A stretch of DNA of 49,569 nucleotides, taken from contig JAPPHB010000116.1 in the NCBI GenBank assembly GCA_028821195.1, positions 1 through 49,569 on the forward strand, in the 5' to 3' direction. Position numbers and translations under genes: made by a program. The stretch is from Gammaproteobacteria bacterium (lineage in GTDB: Bacteria > Gemmatimonadota > Gemmatimonadetes > Longimicrobiales > Gaopeijiaceae). The notes beneath the pieces were generated by a model. That model was not told the origin of the DNA. It searched no databases and saw nothing but the letters and a program-made list of their open reading frames with translations. Shown here in pieces: positions 1-6,908 of this stretch (positions are counted from its first letter, which is position 1; the number at the start of each line of letters is the position of its first letter).

Positions 1-49
1 AAGGCGGCCTGATGTTTAGGCCGTCCACTTGTCCAAGAAACCGGGACCG

Positions 50-508
50 CTACAAAGACAACCTCCGTTTCATCCCTCTTGAGTATCGTCGAGCAGTCCT
101 CGACAAGGTAGTGGAATCGAAACGACTTCGAGCAACGGCTCTGCCATACGCGTCGTCCCGCTCATTCGGAAGGAGGTTGCTGAGATCGATTCCACGACCT
201 AGAAGGTCGCGGGCGTTCCACAGGCCCGGAAACTGAATTGATTCAGGCTGGTATGCGATCCCGAACCGTTCCCGGTATTCACCGGCCGGAATGCCACCGA
301 CAAGACAGCGCCCGGCATCCGGCGTGAGGAATCCCAGGAGAGTTCTGAACAAGGTCGTCTTCCCCGCGCCGTTGGGCCCAACGATAGCGGTGACTTCACC
401 GGGCTGGGCAGTGAAATCAATGTCTGTTAGCACTCGACGCGGACGAAACACCCTCCGGTAGGAAACACTGGCGCCTTGGACAAGTATGCCCATGGATGCG
501 CTGGTCAT
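50..508 (-). CDS. ABC transporter ATP-binding protein, truncated after the signature motif
   Basis: Nucleotide-binding subunit of an ABC transporter, probably an ABC-2-type exporter. The Walker A motif GPNGAGKT and the Q-loop region (AYQPESIQFPG) are clear. The signature is the degenerate YSRGMKRRL form usual in ABC-2 ATPases. A TAG stop follows three residues after the signature, so Walker B, the D-loop and the H-loop are missing: 152 residues against the usual 220-310. Beyond the stop the same frame reads RSRFLGQVDGLN, which resembles a damaged Walker B/D-loop, so the gene may be decaying; an assembly error at the window edge is also possible. Start chosen at the ATG one base past the propeller stop, with AGGAGGA eight bases upstream. 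No permease gene is visible; it would lie beyond the left edge. Confidence 0.75.
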   Translation of the reverse strand: MTSASMGILVQGASVSYRRVFRPRRVLTDIDFTAQPGEVTAIVGPNGAGKTTLFRTLLGFLTPDAGRCLVGGIPAGEYRERFGIAYQPESIQFPGLWNARDLLGRGIDLSNLLPNERDDAYGRAVARSRFDSTTLSRTARRYSRGMKRRLSL

Positions 509-509
509 T

Positions 510-1610
510 TCAGTGATCCTCCTGGGGATATATGGCGATTCGGGTGCCTTCGATGTCTTCCCAACCTGCGAGGACCGACTCTCCGTGTGCGAAGACGTAT
601 CGTGCGCGCGGGATGGACGGTATGCGCTCACCCGTACCGGGCACGACAAGGTCGTAGCTTTCGGGATGTTCTGACGCAAGCACCCGGTAAATCCATTTTT
701 CATCGGTGGTTACGAAGACAGCTACGAAGGGGAAGAACCGATCAGGAAGGACCCACTCAACATCGAGGCGACCCGCCAGCGCGGCTTCCATCTCGTTCAC
801 GAGCGCTCGCGGAGGGGTCATCGGGGTCAGCCACCAGTCGTGACAAACCGACTCAAGCATCTCGCCTTCCGCATTGTGGACACTCAGACACTCCTCTTTC
901 GAACTACCAAACACAAAGCCGTCGGGGTGCGCGCTCAGCAGGGGCGGGGTGAAGGCGTCGACGACAACGGGTCCGTCGCGCGCGGGGAGTCGCCTAGCGA
1001 CAGTCCTGATAAACCCATCCTCTGTTTCGAGAAGCACCCTGGATTCAACGCGCATATCCGCCTGCGTGCATGTTACCAGGAACAACAGGTCCATCGACAC
1101 CGACGCGACATCCAGGATCTGCGGTACCAGGCACGCATCGAGGCGAAGCAGACGCTCCTCGATGGGAACCCCTTCAAGGGAGTACAAGTGATAATAGTTC
1201 ACACCGTGCTCCGTCACTATGATCGTATCCCCACGGAGGCCGATAGCGGTTGGTGGCCCTCTGAATTCCCCGGGTCCACGGCCTTTCCTGCCGAAACTCC
1301 CCAACAACGTTCCGTCGGAAGCGAGTCGGTGAACTCGGCTTCCCACGATGTCCAGCACGAACCAGATACCGTTGTGGAACACCGCATCTTCCACCGACAA
1401 CACATTCTGAAAGAGAGGAGTCCCCGGAGGTGCTTCAACGGGCGGTCGGGCTTGCAAGTCACCATTGGGATCTTCAATCGCACGAGTAGCAGTCCGACCC
1501 CGCCAGATGTCTGCTACGCTCCACAGCAGAGCCAGGGCGGCGGTCGCAAGCGCAACCCACACCAACGATGGAGCAAGCCGTACACTGACCTTTTCTGTCG
1601 TGCCGCTCAT
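510..1610 (-). CDS. membrane-anchored 6-bladed beta-propeller protein
   Basis: 366 residues with a short cytoplasmic N-terminus, one membrane helix at about residues 13-36, then an extracytoplasmic domain with NHL/6-bladed propeller repeats. The blade motif GSFGRKGRGPGEFRGP is characteristic of the 6-bladed beta-propeller family common in Bacteroidota and Gemmatimonadota, whose ligand is generally unknown. Several cysteines (DACLV, VTCTQ, EECLS, SVCHD) fall in the propeller and could form disulfides. The start is the ATG at 1610, nine bases after AGGAG; an upstream TTG would overlap that ribosome site. It sits downstream of two small four-cysteine secreted proteins and is translationally coupled to the ABC ATPase. 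A role in binding or surface display of the small proteins is inference only. Confidence 0.8.
   Translation of the reverse strand: MSGTTEKVSVRLAPSLVWVALATAALALLWSVADIWRGRTATRAIEDPNGDLQARPPVEAPPGTPLFQNVLSVEDAVFHNGIWFVLDIVGSRVHRLASDGTLLGSFGRKGRGPGEFRGPPTAIGLRGDTIIVTEHGVNYYHLYSLEGVPIEERLLRLDACLVPQILDVASVSMDLLFLVTCTQADMRVESRVLLETEDGFIRTVARRLPARDGPVVVDAFTPPLLSAHPDGFVFGSSKEECLSVHNAEGEMLESVCHDWWLTPMTPPRALVNEMEAALAGRLDVEWVLPDRFFPFVAVFVTTDEKWIYRVLASEHPESYDLVVPGTGERIPSIPRARYVFAHGESVLAGWEDIEGTRIAIYPQEDH
517..523 (-). promoter_or_regulatory. Shine-Dalgarno site fixing the ABC ATPase start
   Basis: AGGAGGA lies 8 bases before the ATG at 508, inside the end of the propeller gene. This supports coupled translation and rules out the longer upstream reading frame, which would run antiparallel-free through propeller codons in another frame. 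Confidence 0.7.
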
Positions 1611-1909
1611 GAATGTCAACTCCTATTTGCGAATAGTTATGCCTTGCATCGCGGGAGCCAAGGCGTCGGCAGTCCTCACGATCCATGGCATCCCGGTGCA
1701 GCTACTCTCTATCATGATCGCCCCGATCTTGCGTGTTGGACATGCCTGGATGAGAACACCTCGGGTCCCATTGGCACGAAACCGGTGTTCGGTGATCGCA
1801 GGGGCGGGTCATCCGGGTCTGTTCGGGTGCAAGGTGCTCCAGATCCGGAACTCCCACCGGACCTGGAGCGACCCCGCCAGCCGGAATTGCTGACTTGCCA
1901 CCCGATACT
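1611..1909. other. 299-bp intergenic region upstream of the propeller gene
   Basis: No convincing gene on either strand. A small inverted repeat, CTATT-TGCG-AATAG at 1623-1636, sits just upstream of the propeller ribosome site and could be an operator or chance. No T-tailed terminator is seen. Confidence 0.4.
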
Positions 1910-2203
1910 CTACGTGAAGAGCATGGCCGAGTAGAGTGTGGCGCTGCAACCTACAGCGTCGAAGCCCCAGAAGCCCCAGCATGCTATGCGACCCCTGGTG
2001 CCCCGTCCTGCACTGCACTGTGCGCGGGCGTCACCGGCATCATCCATGCAGCTCCTGTACTGTTCGCTGGGTGTACAGTTGCGGGAAGAGCCGTCTCGGT
2101 TTGTGCACTCCGCCAGCAGTGGTCCAGCTCCAAGAGCCAGAGCCGTTACGAGCGCGAGACCGAGTCGGGTGGTACGCATCAGGAGGTTTCTTGCGCGCAT
2201 CAT
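1910..2203 (-). CDS. small secreted four-cysteine protein, paralogue A
   Basis: 97 residues. The N-terminus is a signal peptide: basic MMRARNLLMRTTR, then a hydrophobic core ending LALGAGPLLAE, with likely cleavage near residue 31. The mature part holds cysteines in the arrangement C-x10-C-x11-C-x10-C, preceded by two more (ECTNRDGSSRNC). The next gene upstream (2327-2569) has the same C-x10-C-x12-C-x10-C framework and nearly the same signal-peptide end (LALGAGPVLGAQ), so the two are tandem paralogues. ATG at 2203 has GGGAG upstream. Family not recognised. The aromatic CWGFWGF stretch is distinctive. Secretion and disulfide bonding are inferred from signal peptide and cysteines. Confidence 0.65.
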   Translation of the reverse strand: MMRARNLLMRTTRLGLALVTALALGAGPLLAECTNRDGSSRNCTPSEQYRSCMDDAGDARAQCSAGRGTRGRIACWGFWGFDAVGCSATLYSAMLFT

Positions 2204-2326
2204 GGTATTCTCCCGTGGGTTTGAGGTGGGTGATCAAATGAAGGCCGTCGCACCTTTGCTCGGGCCAGATCGATGTGGTCGTCCGCGCTGGTCGGAAACA
2301 CGACGGGGACGATGAGAAGGAGGGGA

Positions 2327-2569
2327 TCACAGTCCTCCGCCGACGCAATCCGCCACGTCCAGGATCAGTATAGCCGTGCAGGTGACACCGCCCCAGAAGC
2401 CCCTGTTCTCCCCGAGGCATTCGCCGTAGTCCTCTACGGCTTCGCCCAGGCATCCTTTGAAAACCTTCTCCTGTGCGCCCAGCACCGGTCCGGCGCCCAG
2501 CGCCAGTGCGACCATCAGAGCGAGGCTCGCTCCGGTCCAGCGGACCAATCGTTTGGTTTTGGCGATCAT
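2327..2569 (-). CDS. small secreted four-cysteine protein, paralogue B
   Basis: 80 residues. Basic MIAKTKRLVRW, hydrophobic core, and a signal-peptide end LALGAGPVLGAQ. The mature part of about 47 residues has exactly four cysteines spaced C-x10-C-x12-C-x10-C and a GFWGG motif that parallels WGFWGF in paralogue A. The C-terminal third (CTAILILDVADCVGGGL) is hydrophobic and ends in glycines. ATG at 2569 is preceded by AGGAG eight bases upstream (AGGAGATAGCC). First gene of a leftward cluster with paralogue A, the propeller and the ABC ATPase. Function unknown; could be a structural miniprotein, a signalling peptide or a toxin-like product. Confidence 0.65.
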   Translation of the reverse strand: MIAKTKRLVRWTGASLALMVALALGAGPVLGAQEKVFKGCLGEAVEDYGECLGENRGFWGGVTCTAILILDVADCVGGGL

Positions 2570-2883
2570 GGCTATCTCCTGGTACGGATTTGACAGCGCG
2601 GGCCGTCTTGTCGGCCTGCGGAGCGGAGCAGCCGATTCGCGCGAGTGGGCTGGATCTCACTGCGGTGGCATCTCGGGAGCTGTATCACGGTCGAGTTCGG
2701 GTTTGGTTGTATCGACATGGTGTGCTCGTTGAGGTGTCGGCCAGCGCGGCCCTTTCTCGTGCTGTTTGCGAGTGAAATCAGAGTCCCTCATCCGCGAATC
2801 GGTGCCTGTTCGCGGGTCACTGATCCACGTCTCGTGCCGAAGCGCGAATCCCGGGCGAGTCAATGGCGAGGTGCGCCGATGCC

Positions 2884-2958
2884 GATGAATCGGACCGGTG
2901 TCGATGAATGCGCCGGTATCGATGAGTCGGGCCGGTGTCGAGGCTCCACACCGGTGTC
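2884..2958. repeat. four-unit tandem direct repeat, about 19 bp per unit
   Basis: Units: GATGAATCGGACCGGTGTC (2884-2902), GATGAATGCGCCGGTATC (2903-2920), GATGAGTCGGGCCGGTGTC (2921-2939), GAGGCTCCACACCGGTGTC (2940-2958). All share CCGGTRTC at the 3' end and units 1-3 share GATGARTS at the 5' end. The units abut without spacers, so this is not a CRISPR array. It lies about 110 bp upstream of the small membrane protein gene and could be an array of regulator-binding sites or a simple tandem duplication. Confidence 0.75.
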
Positions 2959-2980
2959 CGCGCAGGATAGAGGCGTTACC

Positions 2981-3007
2981 TTGACCCGATCCTTGTCAGG
3001 CTAGGAA
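2981..3007 (+). promoter_or_regulatory. weak sigma70-like promoter candidate
   Basis: TTGACC at 2981-2986 and TAGGAA at 3002-3007 with 15-bp spacing, just downstream of the tandem repeat and about 60 bp before the ATG of the small membrane protein. The -10 match is poor, so this is tentative. Confidence 0.25.
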
Positions 3008-3065
3008 ACTTCAACGAGAGCCGGACGTACGGCGGCGGACACAAACCCGACGAACGGAGAGGGAA

Positions 3066-3272
3066 ATGAAGACGTTTGCTCAGTTGTCCGCGGTGGGAAT
3101 CGCCGCGGTCCTGCTTCTGAAGCTGCTGGGGGTGATCGTCGTGCCGCTGCTGGGGTTCCTTGCGGCGGCCTTCGCCTTTGGATTCAAGCTGCTGCTGATT
3201 GCCGCGGCCGTCTGGCTCGTCTTGAAACTACTCCGCAAGAGCGGGTGCTGCGGAACCCGCGACGAGGAATAG
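3066..3272 (+). CDS. small two-helix membrane protein
   Basis: 68 residues: MKTFAQLS, then two hydrophobic segments (about residues 8-36 and 39-56), and a short basic and cysteine-containing tail KLLRKSGCCGTRDEE. Good ribosome site (GGAGAGGGAA just before the ATG). No family recognised. It is an isolated gene converging on the potassium-channel gene with only 3 bases between the stops. Predicted to sit in the inner membrane with the charged tail in the cytoplasm. Confidence 0.6.
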   Translation: MKTFAQLSAVGIAAVLLLKLLGVIVVPLLGFLAAAFAFGFKLLLIAAAVWLVLKLLRKSGCCGTRDEE

Positions 3273-3275
3273 CCC

Positions 3276-4334
3276 CTACGTCCAGCGCCCCAGTTCCTGC
3301 AGCTGCCGGGGCGTTCCCATGACCACCAGCTCGTCCCCCACCTCGAGCGTGGTGCTCCCCTTCGGATTGAACGTGATCTGCTTCTGATCCGCTCCGCGCA
3401 GGAGGGCAACCACGACCATCGACTCGCGAATGTGCGTGGCGTCGAGCGTCTTGCCCACCGCCGCCGCCCGCGAGCTCACGGCGACCTGGTCCGTGCGCAG
3501 ATTCAGTTCCTGGAGTCGATTGCCGATCTCGAGCAGCGTCGTGGCCGACGGACGCACCAGCATCGCGGCCATGGTGACGCCCCCGGTGACGTTGGGGCTG
3601 ACGACATGGTTGGCGCCCGCGCGGTACATCTTGGAGGTGGTCTCGCGGTCGTCGGCCCGCGCGACAACGGTCAGTTCGGCGTTGAGAACGCGCGCGGACA
3701 AGCACACGAACAGGTTGTCGGCGTTTTCGCTCAGGCAGGTGATGAGACCCCGCGCATGCCGGATGCCGGCGCTCTCGAGGGTCTCGTCCTTCGCGGCGTC
3801 GCCCTCGATCACCCGCGTCCCGGGATGTCTCCTGCGAATCGAGCGCACCCTCTCCGGGTCGACTTCGACGACGACGAAGTCCAGCTCCGACTGCTCCAGT
3901 TCGATGAGCACCTGGCGTCCCGTGCGACCGCATCCGCACACGATCACGTGGTTTCTCAGCTTGGCGATGGTTTTCATGGTGCGCCGTCGTTGAACCGTGC
4001 CCGCCAGATCCATTTCGACGAAGAATGCCGTGATCGCCGCGAACCAGAGGCCGAGTCCGGTCAGCCCCAGGGCGAGCAGGCCCATGGTGAAGTTGCGCCC
4101 GGAGGCGGAGAGCGGGGCGACCTCGTGGTATCCTACCGCGGTCAGGGTGATGACGGTCATGTAGAGGGCGTCGTGGAACGACCATCCCTCGAAGAACATG
4201 TACCCCCAGACCCCGATCACATTCACGATCACGAAGTACAGGGCCATCCAGGCCATGTGCCTCGAGAAGGAACCGCTCACCGAGGCGACCACCCCCGCCG
4301 CCGCCGATTGTGCGGGTTGCCCTATCCCGCTCAC
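3276..4334 (-). CDS. potassium channel protein, 2-TM pore plus RCK (TrkA-N/TrkA-C)
   Basis: 352 residues. Helix 1 is at about 28-48, the pore loop at 58-71, helix 2 at 82-107, then a cytoplasmic RCK domain with Rossmann motif CGCGRTG (133-139) and acidic EVDPE, and a TrkA-C domain from about 270. The filter reads T65-A-V-G-Y-H-E71: the GYG triplet of classical K+ channels is GYH. Related bacterial RCK channels also vary at this third position, so K+ selectivity is likely but not certain. The GTG start overlaps the TGA of the upstream helicase-like gene by a GTGA, implying coupled translation. Last gene of a minus-strand operon running from 6908. Confidence 0.85.
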   Translation of the reverse strand: MSGIGQPAQSAAAGVVASVSGSFSRHMAWMALYFVIVNVIGVWGYMFFEGWSFHDALYMTVITLTAVGYHEVAPLSASGRNFTMGLLALGLTGLGLWFAAITAFFVEMDLAGTVQRRRTMKTIAKLRNHVIVCGCGRTGRQVLIELEQSELDFVVVEVDPERVRSIRRRHPGTRVIEGDAAKDETLESAGIRHARGLITCLSENADNLFVCLSARVLNAELTVVARADDRETTSKMYRAGANHVVSPNVTGGVTMAAMLVRPSATTLLEIGNRLQELNLRTDQVAVSSRAAAVGKTLDATHIRESMVVVALLRGADQKQITFNPKGSTTLEVGDELVVMGTPRQLQELGRWT

Positions 4335-5956
4335 GACGTGGGCTTCACGCGCCGGCGCCCGGAACCACCTCTCGACCGGGAGGGGCCGCGCGCGGGCTCG
4401 CGGTGGTAGTCCACGCGCACGGCGCGTCCGCCCAGAGTGATCCCGTTGAGGGCCCGAACCACCTTCTCCGCCACCTGTTGCCGGACTTCGACCCGGGTGA
4501 ATGTCTCCTGGATCTCGATCCTGCCCACCTGAGCGCGCTCGATTCCGGCCTGGTCCACGGCGGCCCCCAACAGGTCACCCGGTCCGATTCCGTCGCGCGA
4601 GCCCACGCTCACGAACAGTCGCACCCAGGCCTGGGCGCGAGCCGGAAGCTGGACGGCGGCCGGTGAATCCGCGGAATGGGTGGCGCCCCGGCGCGCTGCT
4701 CCATCGGCTCGCCTGCGATAGGCCGAGGGGTTTTTCGCCGCCCGCCCCGCCAGACGGCTTGCAGCTGCGGCCACCTCCACCGGGTCATGGCGCTCGAACA
4801 GCGGGTCCAGAAGCAGCATTTCCGACGCCAGGTCTTCTTCCTCGAGGACGCGCAGCAACTCGGAGCGCCGGCGTTCGAGTTCGGAGTGGGCGTCGGCCTG
4901 AGGGGGTGTCGGAAGGGGTCGCAGGCGATAGCCCGCCTCCGCCGCGATCGCCTTCAGGTGCGCCACCTCCCGCTGAAGCACAAGTACCGCGGCCGCGGCT
5001 CCGAGGCCGTGCCGGTGACGTAGCTCGCGCGCCCCGGCCGGCACGTCGACGCTCAACGTCGCCACACTGGTGGCGTCGGCGATCCCCTCGAGAGCAGGGG
5101 GTCCGGTGTCGTTGACCCGGCTCGAAAGCCAGACCGGAGCGGAAGCATCTCCCGGAGCGCCCGCCCCGAAGCCGTGCAGCGAGGCCAGATCGCCCACATC
5201 CGCGGCGTGATCGTCGGAGGTGGAGAAGACCAGCACGTGACGAGCGCCCTGCTCCAGCACTTCGGACACCGCGCGCACGAGATCCGCGTCACTCCTGCGG
5301 CAGATGCGATAGTGCACGACTCCGCGCACCGGGCCGACCTTGGCGCCCGGCGACAGTCCGGAGCCCGCCACGTACCCCGCCTTTCTTGCGTGGGCACGCG
5401 CGAAGGCTTTCACCTCCGGGCTGACCGGCAGGGAAATCACGACGCGCTGCGCCGTCGCGGGCACGAAGCGGATCAGGGTCTCGAGGTCTTCGAGGCCGTC
5501 CGACCGCTGGATGGTCGCGGCCCCGTCCACCACCAGTGCGCGAAGGTCTTCCAGCCGCAGCCTCGAGTTCCCCACCGCCGCAAGGAGGTCGGGAGCGGTG
5601 GCGAAGAGGATGTCGGAATGTTCCGGAGCGGCCCAGGGCGAGCCCAACGCGGCCACCGCGTGTCCGGTTGCCGTCGCCAGCCGGGCGAGCGAGGTAGCAA
5701 GAGCTCCGGCCGCCGCCGCCGAAGCGGTGAGCACGACCGCCCTGGGCACCGTCGCCTCCGCCTGGATGCGCTCGAGCAGGGGAGCGCCGTAGGCCACCAG
5801 GGTTCCGCTGCCCGGACCGGCGCGCACGAGCGCGTTGTTGCCGCGGCGCAGAAGCGGAATCGCATCCCTCTGGAGCGGCGTGGGCTGCTCGATGCCCTCG
5901 GCGGCAAGGGCGTCGACCAGCTCCGGCGGGAGCCCGAGTTCCCCGAAGGAGTCCAC
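4331..5956 (-). CDS. DEAD-box helicase-like protein with lost ATPase motifs and DbpA-type RNA-binding domain
   Basis: 541 residues with the layout of a DEAD-box RNA helicase. The start and Q motif are normal (GIEQPTPLQRDAIP, 21-34). Walker A is A46-GPGSGTL instead of AxTGSGKT, losing the catalytic Lys and Thr. DEAD is replaced by D144-GAA. SAT becomes SLP (175-177). Motif VI HRxGRxGR is replaced by HRHGLG. Domain 2 still shows a motif IV-like VLVFSTSDD. The C-terminus (about 443-518, FVSVGSRDGIGPGDLLGA...) matches the DbpA RNA-binding domain, followed by an RG/RS-rich basic tail. It should bind RNA, probably ribosomal, without ATP-driven unwinding; this is inference. GTG start at 5956, two bases after the upstream stop; overlaps the channel gene downstream. 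Confidence 0.8.
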   Translation of the reverse strand: MDSFGELGLPPELVDALAAEGIEQPTPLQRDAIPLLRRGNNALVRAGPGSGTLVAYGAPLLERIQAEATVPRAVVLTASAAAAGALATSLARLATATGHAVAALGSPWAAPEHSDILFATAPDLLAAVGNSRLRLEDLRALVVDGAATIQRSDGLEDLETLIRFVPATAQRVVISLPVSPEVKAFARAHARKAGYVAGSGLSPGAKVGPVRGVVHYRICRRSDADLVRAVSEVLEQGARHVLVFSTSDDHAADVGDLASLHGFGAGAPGDASAPVWLSSRVNDTGPPALEGIADATSVATLSVDVPAGARELRHRHGLGAAAAVLVLQREVAHLKAIAAEAGYRLRPLPTPPQADAHSELERRRSELLRVLEEEDLASEMLLLDPLFERHDPVEVAAAASRLAGRAAKNPSAYRRRADGAARRGATHSADSPAAVQLPARAQAWVRLFVSVGSRDGIGPGDLLGAAVDQAGIERAQVGRIEIQETFTRVEVRQQVAEKVVRALNGITLGGRAVRVDYHREPARGPSRSRGGSGRRRVKPTS

Positions 5957-5958
5957 GG

Positions 5959-6261
5959 TCAGGAGGGATCCCCGGATCCCGGCCCGCCCCTGTCACCCGG
6001 CTCGTAGGGCAGGTTGTTGAGGAATCTCTGGATCTCGTAGTCGATGCGTGATGTGCGGAGCCGGTCCGTCGAGGCGGTCACCGACGTGTACATCCCGTGG
6101 CGGTGCACCGAGAGCGTGAGGGTCCCTTCCTTGCCGGTGTAGGTGGCCTCGTGCGACGAACCCCCGGCGCGCGCCAGCCCGACACTGTCGGGAAGGATCT
6201 CCTCGGCCCGCGCCATCACTCCGGCCGGCGAAAGCGCCGTCTTCCTCTGATATCCGGCCAT
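5959..6261 (-). CDS. conserved-looking small protein of unknown function
   Basis: 100 residues, no signal peptide or membrane helix. A mixed region includes HEATYTGKEGTLTLSVHRHG and an ARAEEILPDSVG helix, followed by a Gly/Pro-rich end. The start at ATG 6261 (MAGYQRKTALSP) has GAGAGAAG upstream; the open frame extends further but without a better ribosome site. It ends two bases before the helicase-like gene, so it is very likely co-translated with it. I do not recognise a family. Its position between a DsbA-like protein and an RNA-binding protein does not reveal its job. Confidence 0.6.
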   Translation of the reverse strand: MAGYQRKTALSPAGVMARAEEILPDSVGLARAGGSSHEATYTGKEGTLTLSVHRHGMYTSVTASTDRLRTSRIDYEIQRFLNNLPYEPGDRGGPGSGDPS

Positions 6262-6326
6262 CTGCTTCTCTCGCTTGTTGGTTGATGTTGGATCGGGAGG
6301 TCCCGCGCACGCCGGATGGAGTCCTG

Positions 6327-6908
6327 TCAGCAAGCGGCCGCCCGGAGAAAGCGAAGCAGCTCCTGCCGGCCGGGCAGCCCTTCCAGTCTCCGCCCGCCCG
6401 CCTCGACCGTGGGCGGTCCCCGTACTCCGCGGCGCAACGCCTCCTCGCGCATTTCCTCGACTTCCGCCGCGTAGCGATCCACATCGAGCACCGCTCTGGC
6501 CTCGGTGGGGTCCAGCCCCGCCTTTTCCGCGAGCGCGATCAGCACGTCGATGCGGCCGATGTCCGCCTTCCTTTCAAAGAACGCCCGGAACAGTGCGGAA
6601 TGCACGGCTTCGCAGCAACCCTTCGCGCGCGCATGCAGAGACAACTCGTGCCCCTTGCGGCTCCAGGGCATCCGTCCCGGAATCGATACCACCAGCCCGT
6701 AGTCCGCGGCGCCCCTCTGAACGGCATGGCAGCGGCTTCTCCAGGCCTGGGACTCGGGATCGATCGGCGGCAGGGGCGGGCGGCGCAGCTCGAACGGGCG
6801 GCGGGCCACCGTCACTCCGTCGGGCAACAGGGCGCGCAGTGCCCGGTCCAGCAGATAGCACGCGGGATCGACGTAGTCGAAATAGAAGATGACCTCCGCT
6901 TCCTCCAT
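6327..6908 (-). CDS. DsbA/FrnE-like thioredoxin-fold protein without CXXC
   Basis: 193 residues starting MEEAEVIFYFDYVDPACYLL. The opening strand followed by DYVDPACY matches the DSBA-like oxidoreductase/2-hydroxychromene-2-carboxylate isomerase family, where the strand is followed by the active-site loop. Here only one cysteine is present in the loop (DPAC), so classical disulfide exchange is unlikely; a glutathione-linked isomerase or transferase role is possible. The C-terminal RRGVRGPPTVEAGGRRL is the usual cis-Pro-type segment (GVxGxPT). No signal peptide, so cytoplasmic. The start at 6908 was chosen because upstream residues are Pro/Arg-rich and non-homologous; only a weak GAG lies upstream. 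First gene of the 3276-6908 operon, divergent from the aminotransferase. Confidence 0.7.
   Translation of the reverse strand: MEEAEVIFYFDYVDPACYLLDRALRALLPDGVTVARRPFELRRPPLPPIDPESQAWRSRCHAVQRGAADYGLVVSIPGRMPWSRKGHELSLHARAKGCCEAVHSALFRAFFERKADIGRIDVLIALAEKAGLDPTEARAVLDVDRYAAEVEEMREEALRRGVRGPPTVEAGGRRLEGLPGRQELLRFLRAAAC

Larger units (their letters stand above)
2570..3065. other. 496-bp intergenic region between divergent genes
   Basis: Separates the leftward miniprotein cluster from the rightward small membrane protein. It contains a 4-unit tandem repeat (2884-2958) and a weak promoter-like pair (2981-3007). Open frames across it lack family features, ribosome sites and codon bias, and I do not call a gene. 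No tRNA-like cloverleaf seen. Confidence 0.5.

Noticed and set aside
509..703. N-terminal extension of the ABC ATPase frame
   Set aside because: It overlaps the end of the propeller gene in another frame, has no family match, and a strong ribosome site points to the start at 508.
2884..2958. CRISPR array
   Set aside because: Units abut directly with no spacers and no cas genes are present.
2645..3004. 119-codon plus-strand frame in the intergenic region
   Set aside because: No ribosome site, runs through the tandem repeat, odd Cys/Arg composition and no recognisable domain.
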